In this document: positions 45,169 through 53,857 of the stretch, piece by piece
How the letters are laid out: each line of letters opens with the position of its first letter
Position numbering within the stretch: the stretch's first letter is position 1
Assembly (NCBI RefSeq): GCF_030696665.1
Contig: NZ_JAUYRV010000026.1
Coordinates: forward strand, 1-64,000
Length of the DNA stretch: 64,000 nucleotides
Reading direction: 5' to 3'
From: Novosphingobium sp.
GTDB lineage: Bacteria; Pseudomonadota; Alphaproteobacteria; Sphingomonadales; Sphingomonadaceae
Position numbers and translations under genes: made by a program
Notes under the pieces: generated by a model
Database searches by the model: none
What the model was told of the DNA's origin: nothing
The model's input: only the letters and a program-made list of their open reading frames with translations

Positions 45169-45229
45169 CCACCCATCTCCCGCCGCTGCCATGCGCATGG
45201 CGCTACATCCAAAGCCGTCATTCGCAGCG

Positions 45230-45592
45230 CTACTTGCCAATGTCCGGCAAAGCCGAACAGCACGCCTCCACCGCATAGGTCCGTATCCGCGACCGGTCGA
45301 ACAGCCGTCCTTCGTCGTCGACGATTTCAGCCATGATCGCCGGATTGGCCATTGCGGCAAAGCAGGCGTCGCAGGTGGACTGATTGGGGAAGTCCATTTC
45401 GAGGACGACGTCGAAGTCGTGGTCCACATCGGCGCCGTCCAGCGGGTGCAGGTGTTTGCGGACATAACGGGTCGCCCAGCCGGAGAGGACTTTCTCGCCG
45501 ATCAGGCGGTGGTGTGATTCATAGTAAGCGTTGAAATCCGCCTTGCTCATGCCCTCGCGGCGCTTGAGCAGGGTGAGGACGGTGATGGTCAT
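45230..45592 (-). CDS. EthD-domain protein
   Basis: Protein of 120 residues with the dimeric alpha-beta-barrel signature of EthD: VLTLLKRREGMSKADFNAYYESHH at the N-terminus. EthD proteins accompany ether- and ring-degrading oxygenases, and relatives act as small cyclases or decarboxylases. Its start overlaps the stop of the upstream TIM-barrel gene by four bases. It is third in the operon RO-3 / TIM barrel / EthD. Confidence 0.87.
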   Translation of the reverse strand: MTITVLTLLKRREGMSKADFNAYYESHHRLIGEKVLSGWATRYVRKHLHPLDGADVDHDFDVVLEMDFPNQSTCDACFAAMANPAIMAEIVDDEGRLFDRSRIRTYAVEACCSALPDIGK

Positions 45593-46392
45593 GCATATGC
45601 CTCAAGCCAACGCCGTGTTGCATCGGCCACGGCGGCGGCGCGCAGGGCAGGGTGGGGGAAGGCATCGCGCAGGGCTTCGGAGCGTAGTTCGATGGCCAGC
45701 GGAATGTTTGCGGGCCGCGCCTGATGCAGCGCGGCCAGCGGCAGCGCGCCTTCGCCGCACTGTTCGCGCAAATTGATTGCGTCGTGGATTACCGCGGCGA
45801 AATCTGCGGGATCGGGGCGCTGCGCCGGGGCATCGCAGAACTGCGCATAAGGTAGCAGTGCGGGATCGACCTTGGCGATTTCTGCGATGGAACTGTCCGA
45901 ACGGTCCACGTGGATCGGATCGATCAGCAGCGCGCGCAAGGGATGCGCCACCTGATCCAGCACCGCCATCGCCGCGCGCAAGTTCTTCACTTCGGTGAAA
46001 ATCCCGAACTCCAGCGCCACGCGCATGCCGCTGCCTTCGGCGTGGCGACAGAGGTCTGCGAGCCGGGCGGCGGTGCGGGCGTGGTCCGGGTCTGACGATA
46101 CGCACAGCACATTTGCCGCGCCCAGTTCGGCGCCAACGTCTATGACCTTGCGGTGGTCATCCATTGAAGAGTCGGGCTTGAGCCAGATCACCTCCACATC
46201 CAACAGTGGCAGGCCGGTGGCGGCAAGCGCGGCGCGGGCATCGTGCGTGTGGCGCGCGGTCCATTCCGCCGGATCGACCCACAGCCCCACCATGTCGAAG
46301 CCGCCAGCACGGGCGGCCTCGATGGTGTCCACGGGGCCGAATTCGGGCACCACGCCCGATGCAAGACTGATGGGGTTCATCGCGCCGCTCAC
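45589..46392 (-). CDS. Xylose-isomerase-like TIM-barrel protein
   Basis: Protein of 267 residues of the sugar phosphate isomerase/epimerase (AP endonuclease family 2) superfamily: FDMVGLWVD, PLLDVEVIWL, GMRVALEFGIF and LLIDPIHVDRS fit successive beta strands with metal-binding Glu and His. Members isomerise or dehydrate sugars, cyclitols and also some ring-cleavage products. The GTG at 46392 overlaps the RO-3 stop (GTGA); ATG 46380 is the alternative. Tight coupling to a Rieske oxygenase suggests a catabolic role. Confidence 0.85.
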   Translation of the reverse strand: MSGAMNPISLASGVVPEFGPVDTIEAARAGGFDMVGLWVDPAEWTARHTHDARAALAATGLPLLDVEVIWLKPDSSMDDHRKVIDVGAELGAANVLCVSSDPDHARTAARLADLCRHAEGSGMRVALEFGIFTEVKNLRAAMAVLDQVAHPLRALLIDPIHVDRSDSSIAEIAKVDPALLPYAQFCDAPAQRPDPADFAAVIHDAINLREQCGEGALPLAALHQARPANIPLAIELRSEALRDAFPHPALRAAAVADATRRWLEAYA

Positions 46393-47567
46393 ATTTCCGG
46401 CTCGGGCAGGTCTTTGTCATCTTGCAGATACCAGTCCAGCCATTCGTGGAAGTACTGGTTCCCGCGCTCGTTGCGGCCGAACACCAGTTCGTCATGCGCG
46501 CCGCTTTCGAGGCCTTTCTGGATTTCCAGCCCGATCAGGTAGTCCTCGTTATATGTCACATCGCGGAAGAAGTTCATCGCCGCTTCCACATTCGCGCGGT
46601 CTTCCTCGTCACGGATCGGTTCGCGGCGCAGGTAATTCAGCACGGTGCGATTCTCCCCCGGCGTCGGCCCGGGGAACAGCTGCGCCACTTGCGTGATCTC
46701 GGGCGCGATAAAGGCCGATACGTTGGGGAACATGATCCGCACAAAATCGAAGCCGTTGTTTTCCTGATTGCCCCAATCATCACGCGGCACATCCTTCAAT
46801 GCTTCGGCAATCTTGTGGTGCGGAAAGCCGATGCGCTGGTGCGGGCCAAAGCCTTCGTAATGCATGCAGTTGGATGGCGTGCGCGGGAAGATCGTTTCGG
46901 GATGGAGCGATGAGAAGTGGTAGCCTTCAAGGTAGCCGTCATAGGCCACCTTCCAGTTTGCGCCGTGGATCGTGCGGCTGCCCATGTAGGTCCACTTGCC
47001 GAAATCGAGCGCATCGAAATCATCGAGGAAGCCGCGGAAATAGGTGTCCACATCGATCGGCGCATTGGGCGTGAGGACCACGAAGATCATCCCCGCTTTT
47101 TCCTCGCAAGGCAGTTCACGCAGCCCGAGTTCTGACTTGTGGACCTCGCCAAACTTGCTCGCTTCGGAAATGCCGATCAGCTTGCCGTCCGGGCCATACG
47201 TCCACCCGTGGTATTTGCAGGTGAAGCGCGGGCAATTGCCATGCCCCTCAGCCGCCACCGGCGCTGCGCGGTGCGAACAGACGTTGAGGAACGCACGGAC
47301 TTTGCCCGCCTTGTCGCGGTTGATCAGCACCGGCATGCCGACCGCGTCCATCGCCTTGTAATCGCCCGCATTTGGCAGTTCGGCGGTGAAGGCAAGCATC
47401 AGCGGCACGCGCTTGAACACCAGCTCCATCTCGGCCTTCCACTGGTCCGGGTCGGTATAGCTGCGCGCCGGCACGCGCTTGGTGCTGTCCGTCAGGAAGG
47501 TTTGTTTGTTCTCAACATAGTCGCGCATGATTTCAGCGACTTGTCCGATGCGTTCGATACGGTCCAT
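46389..47567 (-). CDS. Rieske oxygenase alpha subunit (RO-3)
   Basis: Protein of 392 residues, shorter than the other three. Rieske ligands Cys97, His99, Cys117 and His120; catalytic His217 and His222 in EGYHFSSLHPE. It heads an operon with the TIM-barrel and EthD genes, each overlapping by four bases. A divergent AMP-ligase gene lies beyond a type B repeat. The size and the GYHFSSLHP motif resemble single-component alpha3-type oxygenases. Substrate unknown. Confidence 0.93.
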   Translation of the reverse strand: MDRIERIGQVAEIMRDYVENKQTFLTDSTKRVPARSYTDPDQWKAEMELVFKRVPLMLAFTAELPNAGDYKAMDAVGMPVLINRDKAGKVRAFLNVCSHRAAPVAAEGHGNCPRFTCKYHGWTYGPDGKLIGISEASKFGEVHKSELGLRELPCEEKAGMIFVVLTPNAPIDVDTYFRGFLDDFDALDFGKWTYMGSRTIHGANWKVAYDGYLEGYHFSSLHPETIFPRTPSNCMHYEGFGPHQRIGFPHHKIAEALKDVPRDDWGNQENNGFDFVRIMFPNVSAFIAPEITQVAQLFPGPTPGENRTVLNYLRREPIRDEEDRANVEAAMNFFRDVTYNEDYLIGLEIQKGLESGAHDELVFGRNERGNQYFHEWLDWYLQDDKDLPEPEM

Positions 47568-47670
47568 GCTGGTATTGCCTCTCCGTGGCCTTGTGGCCCA
47601 ATGTTGCTGGCAACCATGCCGCGCACAAGGGCAGGGGGGAAGCTGTGACAGGGGCTAGGTTCAGGCGAAT

Positions 47671-47746
47671 TGCCCACGCCGCTGCGGGAGGGCACACAAC
47701 TCCCGTCGCATTCCCCTCCCGCAGGCGGGAGGGGGCAGGGGTGGGC
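47671..47746. repeat. Type B intergenic repeat, copy 4 (shortened)
   Basis: Reduced copy: TGCCCACGCCGCTGCGGGAGG at the left has lost the GACTAAC part and one hairpin; CCCTCCCGCAGGCGGGAGGG and GGGGTGGGC remain. It lies between the divergent RO-3 and AMP-ligase genes. GGCTAGGTT at 47653-47661 just before it is one of the recurring CTAGG elements. Confidence 0.75.
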
Positions 47747-47816
47747 GGCGTCGCTAAGCCAAACTCGCCTTTTCGCCAATTGCGGGGCAGGGGTGGTGCT
47801 TGGAACAAGCGGGCGC

Positions 47817-49439
47817 ATGAACGAGAACAACAAAATGCCTTGGGACTGGCTGCCGATTCCCGCCCCGCACCAGCAGGCCTATGCCGCAAATGGCGCGTGG
47901 GCAATGAACACACTGGCCGATCTGGCGCGTGAACGGGCGGCGCAAGCACCTGATTTCGTGTGCTTCATCGATGGCGAGGGGCAATACACTTTCGCCCAAG
48001 TGCTGGAGCAGGCCGAGGCTTTGGCTGCGGCGCTGCACGGACGGGGCTTGCGCGCCGGAGACGTGATTGCGTTCCAGGTGCCCAACTGGCGCGAGGCGGC
48101 GGTGATCAATCTGGCGGCGGTGATTGGCGGCATGATCGTCAACCCCATCGTGCCGATCTACCGCGATGCCGAAATGCTGATGATGCTGGGCGATTGCCGG
48201 GCCAAGGCGATCTTCGTGCCGCAGGTGTGGCGCAAGCTCGATTATGCCGCGATGGCCATGCGGTGCCGCGATGCCCTGCCCGATCTGGCCCATGTGTTCA
48301 CCGTGCGCGGGGAAGGGCTGGACGATTTTGCTGCACTTGTTGCGGCAGGGAAATGTGCAGCATTTGCCGCACCCGCAGTCGATCCGATGGGCGTGAAGAT
48401 GGTGCTCTATACATCGGGCACCACCGGGCGGCCCAAAGGCGTGCTGCACAGCCATTGCACCCTGACGCGCATCGTGGCCGAAAGCGGGCGGCACTGGGGG
48501 CTGGCCGAAGGTGAGACGACGCTGATGCCATCGCCGGTCACGCACGTGTCGGGCTATGCCAACGGGCTGGAAGCGCCATTCATCTGCGGCATCCGGTCGG
48601 TGCTGATGGAGGCGTGGAGCGCCGCAGAGGCGCTGGCGCTGATCGAGCAGCACCAGTGCGTGGGCACGGTTGCAGCAACGCCTTTTCTGGTGGAACTGGC
48701 AGCGGCGGCACGAGCGGCGGGCACGGGCCTGCCAAGCTTCCGCTTCTTTGCCTGCGGTGGTGCCGCGGTTCCGGCAGACCTCATCCCGGCAGCCAATGCG
48801 GCATTCGAAAACGCCCGCGCTTTCCGCGTGTTCGGCGCGTCCGAAGTGCCGCTGGTCACGTTTGGCTGGCCGCAGGATGAGCACCTTGCCGCGACGACGG
48901 ATGGCGCAGTGGTCGATTACCAAGTGCGCATCGTTGACCATGACGACGCGCCGCTACCCGCAGGGCAGGAAGGCGAAATACTCGCCCGTGGCCCCGCAAT
49001 GCTGCTGGGCTATGCCGACGCCGCCCAAACCGCCGAAGCCATCACCCCCGATGGCTTCTTCCGCACCGGAGACCTCGGCGTGCTGACCGCAGATGGCGCG
49101 CTGACCATCACCGGCCGCAAGAAAGACCTGATCATTCGCGGCGGCGAAAACATCTCCGCCAAGGAAATCGAGGACGTGCTTCACAGTCATCCTGCGGTGC
49201 GCGAAGCCGCCGTCATCGCCATGCCGCACGAGCGCTTGGGCGAAGGCGTCTGCGCCTATGTCATCCTGTGCGGCGATGCTGACGCTGCTGCACTGGCCGC
49301 CCATGTCGGCGCATCGGGCATGGCCAAACAGAAAATCCCCGAACGTTTCGAATTCGTGGAAGACTTCCCCCGCACTGCCAGCGGCAAAGTGCGCAAGGAC
49401 TTGCTGCGCGCTATGGTGCGCGATGTGTTGCACACCTGA
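47817..49439 (+). CDS. AMP-dependent acyl-CoA ligase
   Basis: Protein of 540 residues of the ANL family. P-loop YTSGTTGRPKG at 198-208, FRVFGASEVP and YADAAQTAEAITPDGFFRTGDLG, then GRKKDLIIRGGENISAKEIE and the C-terminal catalytic Lys in RTASGKVRKDLL. It activates a carboxylic acid to its CoA thioester, a prerequisite for the acyl-CoA dehydrogenase and thiolase-like steps encoded elsewhere in the window. ATG 47817 gives the usual family N-terminus. The acid is unknown: fatty, aromatic or a side-chain acid. Confidence 0.93.
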   Translation: MNENNKMPWDWLPIPAPHQQAYAANGAWAMNTLADLARERAAQAPDFVCFIDGEGQYTFAQVLEQAEALAAALHGRGLRAGDVIAFQVPNWREAAVINLAAVIGGMIVNPIVPIYRDAEMLMMLGDCRAKAIFVPQVWRKLDYAAMAMRCRDALPDLAHVFTVRGEGLDDFAALVAAGKCAAFAAPAVDPMGVKMVLYTSGTTGRPKGVLHSHCTLTRIVAESGRHWGLAEGETTLMPSPVTHVSGYANGLEAPFICGIRSVLMEAWSAAEALALIEQHQCVGTVAATPFLVELAAAARAAGTGLPSFRFFACGGAAVPADLIPAANAAFENARAFRVFGASEVPLVTFGWPQDEHLAATTDGAVVDYQVRIVDHDDAPLPAGQEGEILARGPAMLLGYADAAQTAEAITPDGFFRTGDLGVLTADGALTITGRKKDLIIRGGENISAKEIEDVLHSHPAVREAAVIAMPHERLGEGVCAYVILCGDADAAALAAHVGASGMAKQKIPERFEFVEDFPRTASGKVRKDLLRAMVRDVLHT

Positions 49440-49528
49440 CCGGAGCAGGCCGAGGAACATAATCCCGCGTCGGGAATTTTCTGCTTGTCGACCGTTACGA
49501 AAGTGCGGCGATGAACAGGGAGACGCAG

Positions 49529-49705
49529 ATGTCCGGATTGGTGCACGAAATCGCTGCGGCTGCGGACATGATCACGCCTTCGGGCGAACACAATATTCTC
49601 ATGCTGCGCCACCACCTCAATGAAGCGTTTCTGTTCAGCGAGGAACTCGGCATGAAAATGACGGCCAGCGATCTTTGCCGAATGTTGAGGTTGCTGGAGG
49701 ACTGA
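49529..49705 (+). CDS. Small hypothetical protein
   Basis: Protein of 58 residues, mostly helical by eye, with charged and Met-rich character (HNILMLRHHLNEAFLFSEELG). AGGGAG at 49517-49522 is well placed for ATG 49529; ATG 49511 is upstream of it. No family recognised. It lies 89 bases after the ligase gene and converges on an SDR gene. It could be a true small gene or chance. Confidence 0.5.
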   Translation: MSGLVHEIAAAADMITPSGEHNILMLRHHLNEAFLFSEELGMKMTASDLCRMLRLLED

Positions 49706-49752
49706 AGGCGGTTCGTCCAAGCCTTCCAGCTTCTGATCCTCAACTGTCCAGA

Positions 49753-50559
49753 TCAACCCTCCCCCATTGCCTTCGCCACCGCCGCGTTGATCTCCTCACG
49801 CATCGGATTGCGGCGCAAGGTCAACCCGCCGTTCACTTGCAGGTTTTCGCCGGTCATGAAGCATTCGTCGCTGGCGAGGAACACCACGGCTGCCGCCACA
49901 TCTTCCGACGTGCCCCAGCGGCCCAGCGGGTAGGAATTGCGGAAGCTTTCGAACAGGCCAGGCACCTGCTTGGCGTCTGCGTTCATCGGGGTGTCGGTCA
50001 GGCCGGGCGAGATCGAGTTGGCGCGGATGCCCTCGTGGCCGAATTCATGCGCGATGCAGCGCACGATGTGGTCGGTCCCGGCCTTGGTGCCCATGTAGAT
50101 GGCGTGGTCGTTCAGCATGATCGTGGCGGTGGCCGAACTGATCGTGATGAGCGCGCCGCCATTGCCGCCGTGCGACTTTGCCATCGTGCGGACCATCGCC
50201 TGAAAGAACTGATGCGGGCCAACCAGTTGCAGCGCGGTCATCGCGTCCAGCTCTGCGCGGGTGACTTCAAGGAAGGGCTTGAGCAGGCCCCATCCGGTGG
50301 CGTTGATGGCAATGTCCACGCCGCCCATCTTTGCCACTGCCGTATCGGCAAGCGCGTTGACGCTGCCTTCATCGGTAATGTCGCAAGGCGCCCAATGGCA
50401 GCCGGTGGTTTGCGCAAAGTCCTGCAACACCGCTTCCTTGCGGCCGGCTACCAGCACTTGCGCGCCCTCTGCCATCAGCCGCTGGGCAATCACCTGCCCC
50501 ATGTTGCCTTCGCTGCTGGCCCCCAGCACAATGGCTTTTCTGCCTTCGAGACGCTGCAT
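49753..50559 (-). CDS. SDR with FabI-like glycine motif
   Basis: Protein of 268 residues. The cofactor motif reads LGASSEGNMG, more like the enoyl-ACP-reductase branch than the TGxxxGxG of its neighbours. NATG replaces NNAG; the catalytic YMGTK is present. The ATG at 50559 follows GGGAGC; a farther ATG at 50640 would cover the promoter repeats. Two ACCGGTTTTG repeats lie just upstream. It is divergent from the next SDR. Confidence 0.9.
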   Translation of the reverse strand: MQRLEGRKAIVLGASSEGNMGQVIAQRLMAEGAQVLVAGRKEAVLQDFAQTTGCHWAPCDITDEGSVNALADTAVAKMGGVDIAINATGWGLLKPFLEVTRAELDAMTALQLVGPHQFFQAMVRTMAKSHGGNGGALITISSATATIMLNDHAIYMGTKAGTDHIVRCIAHEFGHEGIRANSISPGLTDTPMNADAKQVPGLFESFRNSYPLGRWGTSEDVAAAVVFLASDECFMTGENLQVNGGLTLRRNPMREEINAAVAKAMGEG

Positions 50560-50574
50560 AGTTCTTGCTCCCAA

Positions 50575-50599
50575 ACCGGTTTTGCTCCCACCGGTTTTG
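50575..50599. promoter_or_regulatory. ACCGGTTTTG direct repeat between divergent SDR genes
   Basis: ACCGGTTTTG occurs at 50575-50584 and 50590-50599. With CCAAA at the left and TTTTGG at the right the whole is also a rough inverted repeat. The core CCGGTTTT is shared with the TetR-type operators at 37755 and 42098. Weak member of the same group at best. Confidence 0.35.
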
Positions 50600-50717
50600 G
50601 CAGGGCTACCACCAGCCACGCCTTGCCGTTTCCTGTTCAAAAGGGGAGTGGCTTGGCTGCGGCGCGCGCTTCAAGGATGCTGTAACGGAATCTGAACGGG
50701 ATAGAGGAGCCAAGCGC

Positions 50718-51479
50718 ATGGATCTGGGACTCAAAGGCAAGAAGGTGATCCTCACCGGCGGCAGCCGTGGCATTGGCCGCGCCACCGTGGAAATCCTTGC
50801 CGCAGAAGGCGCGGACATCGCGTTCTGCTCGCGCAATGCCGATCAGGTGGCCGAAACCGCCGCCAGCCTCTCGGCGCACGGCGGCAAAGTGTTCGGCTCC
50901 GCATTCGATATGGACGCAGGCCACGATGCCTACCGCGCATGGCTGGCCAAGGCCGCCGAAGACCTTGGCGGCTGCGATATTTTCATCCCGATGATCTCCA
51001 CCAGCGGATCGGGCCAGACCGGCGATTGGCAAAAGGGCCTCGATCACGACATCATGGGTTCGGTGGTCGGCGTGGAAGTGCTTGAGCCGTTCCTTGAAAA
51101 GTCTGCAGATGGCTCCATCATCATCACCGCGTCCACCGCAGGGCTGGAAACCTTCATCGTGCCGCAGGGCTATAATGCGCTCAAGGGCGCGCTGATCGTC
51201 TATGCAGGCCAGCTCAGCCAGGCGCTGGGGGCCAAGGGCATCCGCGTGAACACTGTCTCACCCGGCCCGATCAAGTTTACCGGCGGCAACTGGGACGTGA
51301 TCGAAACCGCTGTGCCGGAACTCTACAAGTCGGTCGAAGCAGGCTTTGCGCTGGGCCGCTTTGGCGGGCCGGAAGAAGTGGCCAAGGCCGTGGTGTTCCT
51401 TGCCAGCCCGGCATCGTCTTACACCACCGGCACCAATTTGGTGGTCGATGGCGGCTTCACCAAGCGCGTGCAGTTCTGA
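50718..51479 (+). CDS. SDR
   Basis: Protein of 253 residues: TGGSRGIG cofactor motif, catalytic YNALK, C-terminal VVDGGFTKRVQF. The usual NNAG is replaced by a divergent MISTSGSG segment. GAGGAGC precedes the ATG at 50718. It is followed after four bases by a VOC gene and probably shares its mRNA. Confidence 0.91.
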   Translation: MDLGLKGKKVILTGGSRGIGRATVEILAAEGADIAFCSRNADQVAETAASLSAHGGKVFGSAFDMDAGHDAYRAWLAKAAEDLGGCDIFIPMISTSGSGQTGDWQKGLDHDIMGSVVGVEVLEPFLEKSADGSIIITASTAGLETFIVPQGYNALKGALIVYAGQLSQALGAKGIRVNTVSPGPIKFTGGNWDVIETAVPELYKSVEAGFALGRFGGPEEVAKAVVFLASPASSYTTGTNLVVDGGFTKRVQF

Positions 51480-51483
51480 AGCC

Positions 51484-52011
51484 ATGAGCATCGGCGCACG
51501 GGCAATCCAGCACATTGGGGTGTCCGTGCCCGATCTGGAAAAGGCGCGGCACTTCTATCTCGATCTGCTGGGCGCGGTAGAAGTGGGGCCGCCGCTGGAA
51601 TGGCGGGACAATCCGTTCATCGATGCGGTGGTGGGGCTGGAGGGCAGTGCGGCGCGGCAGTTCATGTGCCGATTGGGCAATGCGCATATCGAAGTGTTCG
51701 AATATTCCGCACCAGAACCGCAACGGCAGCATGGCGATCGCCCTGTAAACCATCATGGTTACACGCACTTTGCGGTGCAGGTTGAGGATATTCAGGCCTG
51801 CTACCAGCGCCTGCTTGCCGCTGGAATCCGCGTCCACGCACCGCCTTCGATGGCTGGCATTACCATTGATGGCGATGGCAATAAGCGCGGCTATGCCGCC
51901 ACTTATGCGCGTGACTTCTTTGGCAATGCCTTTGAAATCATGGAGATATACGACGATCCGCAGATTCGCCCGGTCTGGCGCGCGGGTGAGGGCGTGGTGC
52001 TGCCGGATTGA
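51484..52011 (+). CDS. VOC (glyoxalase-like) superfamily protein
   Basis: Protein of 175 residues: IQHIGVSVPDLEKARHFYLDLLG opens module 1, HFAVQVEDIQACYQRLLAAGI module 2, and DFFGNAFEIMEI supplies the C-terminal Glu ligand. The pattern fits metal-dependent VOC enzymes (glyoxalase I or extradiol-like). It differs from the VOC pair at 10902 and 33703. The ATG at 51484 lies four bases after the SDR stop. Confidence 0.88.
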   Translation: MSIGARAIQHIGVSVPDLEKARHFYLDLLGAVEVGPPLEWRDNPFIDAVVGLEGSAARQFMCRLGNAHIEVFEYSAPEPQRQHGDRPVNHHGYTHFAVQVEDIQACYQRLLAAGIRVHAPPSMAGITIDGDGNKRGYAATYARDFFGNAFEIMEIYDDPQIRPVWRAGEGVVLPD

Positions 52012-52035
52012 TTGCAGGGTCTGAGTAACAACATC

Positions 52036-52114
52036 CCGTTCGTGTCGAGCGACGTCGAGACACCAAAATCCCAGCAGTGGTGCGTGGTGTCTCGACGTCG
52101 CTCGACACGAACGG
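52036..52114. repeat. Long perfect inverted repeat (type C)
   Basis: Arms of 29 bases (52036-52064 beginning CCGTTCGTGTCGAGCGACG, and 52086-52114) are exact reverse complements around a 21-base loop. It lies between convergent VOC and SDR genes. No T-run follows, but such a strong hairpin could end transcription on both strands. Confidence 0.9.
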
Positions 52115-52128
52115 ACTCAGACACGTTT

Positions 52129-52845
52129 TCAGTGCCGCACCATCGCCCCGCCATCCACCCACACGCCGTGGCCGGACATGAAGCGCGCATCGTCGCTGCA
52201 CAGAAACGCGATCACATCGGCAATGTCAGCGGGTTGGCCAAGGCGGCGCAGGGCGGCCTTGTTCTCCCAGAACGTGCGGAATTCGGGCATGTCTGAAAAC
52301 GCAGGTGCGGTCATCGGCGTGGCAATGGCACCGGGCTGCACGCAGTTGACCGTTACCCCGAATGGTCCCAGTTCCGCCGCCACCGATTTGGTCAGGCCCA
52401 GCACCGCGTGCTTTGACGCGGAATAGGCGCAAAGCCCTTCATCGCCGAAGCTGGATGTGGTCGATCCGATCGTGACGATCCGCCCGTTCCCCGCTGCTTT
52501 CAGGTGCGGCACCGCATCACGAATCAGGCGGAACACGGTGACGAGGTTGACCTCTATCACGCGCAGGAAATAGGCATCGTCATGCCCCTCCAGCGGGTGA
52601 AACGCGCTGATCCCGGCGCACGGCACCAGCGTATCCAGGCCGCCCATCGCATTCACCGCCGCATCCACAAGCCGTGCATTGGCATCGGGTGCGGTAAGGT
52701 CGGCCACGAAATCCACCTCGCCCTGAACGTCGGCGGTAAACACTTGCGCCCCGTCGGCGCGCAGGCGTGCAGCGGTGGCGGCCCCGATACCCGATGCTGC
52801 CCCGGTGACCACGGCCCTGCGGCCCGCCAGACGATCAGAGGCCAT
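52129..52845 (-). CDS. SDR
   Basis: Protein of 238 residues: TGAASGIG cofactor motif, catalytic YSASK, C-terminal WVDGGAMVRH. Its start overlaps the 3' end of the MDR reductase gene by 11 bases, so it is the second gene of a two-gene operon. Typical NAD(P)-dependent dehydrogenase. Confidence 0.92.
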   Translation of the reverse strand: MASDRLAGRRAVVTGAASGIGAATAARLRADGAQVFTADVQGEVDFVADLTAPDANARLVDAAVNAMGGLDTLVPCAGISAFHPLEGHDDAYFLRVIEVNLVTVFRLIRDAVPHLKAAGNGRIVTIGSTTSSFGDEGLCAYSASKHAVLGLTKSVAAELGPFGVTVNCVQPGAIATPMTAPAFSDMPEFRTFWENKAALRRLGQPADIADVIAFLCSDDARFMSGHGVWVDGGAMVRH

Positions 52846-53857
52846 CGGCGATCTTCAGCACAAGCTTGCCGGTGTTCGCGCCGCTGAACAGGCGCATGAA
52901 TGCCGGGTAGGCATTTTCCAGCCCCTCCTGCACGTCCTCGTCGATTCGCAGGCGGCCCTGTGCCATCCACTCTGCCATCACCGCACCCCCTTCGGCAAAG
53001 CGGGGTGCGTAATCCATGATGAGGTAGCCATAGAGCGTGGCCTGCTGCGCCAAAATCGACCACAGGTTGCGCGCCCCGATCTTGGTTGGCGAGTTATATT
53101 CGCTGATCAGCCCGCACAGCACGATTCGCGCGTGCTTGGCCAGGTTCAGCAGCGCGGCGTCCATCACATCGCCGCCCACATTTTCAAACACCACGTCCAG
53201 ACCACCTGGGGCGGCTGCGCGAATCTCTGCGGCGAGCTGATCAACCGACTTGTTCTTGTAGTCGATAGCCACGTCGAACCCGTAATCGTCGATCAACCTG
53301 CGGCACTTGGCCTCGCCACCGGCAATGCCAATCACGCGCGCGCCCATGATCTTGCCGATTTGGCCCACGGCCGATCCCACCGCGCCCGCCGCGCCCGATA
53401 CCAGCAACGTCTCACCGGGCTTGGGCTTGGCCACGTCGGTCAATCCGAAATAGGCCGTCAGGCCCACTGCACCCATAGCAGAAAGGAACCTTGATGGTGA
53501 TTTCACGTGTGACACATCAACCTTCATGGTGAAGCCACCGGTGCCGTTGACCGAGTAATCCTCAAGTGCATTCAGGCCCACAACCCAGTCACCGACGTTG
53601 AAATCAGGCGATTTTGACGCAGCTACTACCCCGATGGTCGATGCCCGCACCGGATCGCCGAGCGGGATGGGCGGCATGTAACTGGGCGCATCGTCCATCC
53701 AACCGCGCTGCGCCGGGTCCAGCGAGGCATAGCAGTTGCGCACCACGAAGCCCCCCTCGGGAGCATCTGGAACGGCTTGTTCCACAAAGGAAAAGTCGTC
53801 TGACACCGGACTGCCATGAGGGCGGTGGGCCAGCAGGAAGCGGCGGTTCACGGTCAT
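52835..53857 (-). CDS. MDR-family NADP-dependent reductase (CurA type)
   Basis: Protein of 340 residues of the zinc-free medium-chain dehydrogenase branch (leukotriene B4 dehydrogenase / CurA / 2-alkenal reductase): NCYASLDPAQRGWM, GAVGLTAYFGL, VSGAAGAVGSAVGQIGK for NADPH, FENVGGDVMDAALLNL. Such enzymes reduce alpha,beta-unsaturated ketones or aldehydes. ATG 53857 gives the normal N-terminus MTVNRRFLLAHRP. It is divergent from a receptor gene. Two paralogues lie at 58158 and 63503. Confidence 0.92.
   Translation of the reverse strand: MTVNRRFLLAHRPHGSPVSDDFSFVEQAVPDAPEGGFVVRNCYASLDPAQRGWMDDAPSYMPPIPLGDPVRASTIGVVAASKSPDFNVGDWVVGLNALEDYSVNGTGGFTMKVDVSHVKSPSRFLSAMGAVGLTAYFGLTDVAKPKPGETLLVSGAAGAVGSAVGQIGKIMGARVIGIAGGEAKCRRLIDDYGFDVAIDYKNKSVDQLAAEIRAAAPGGLDVVFENVGGDVMDAALLNLAKHARIVLCGLISEYNSPTKIGARNLWSILAQQATLYGYLIMDYAPRFAEGGAVMAEWMAQGRLRIDEDVQEGLENAYPAFMRLFSGANTGKLVLKIADGL

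Noticed and set aside
44092..45229. Integron with attC sites
   Set aside because: No integrase in the window and the shared elements lack the long imperfect palindrome and the conserved ends of attC. Kept only as cassette-like.
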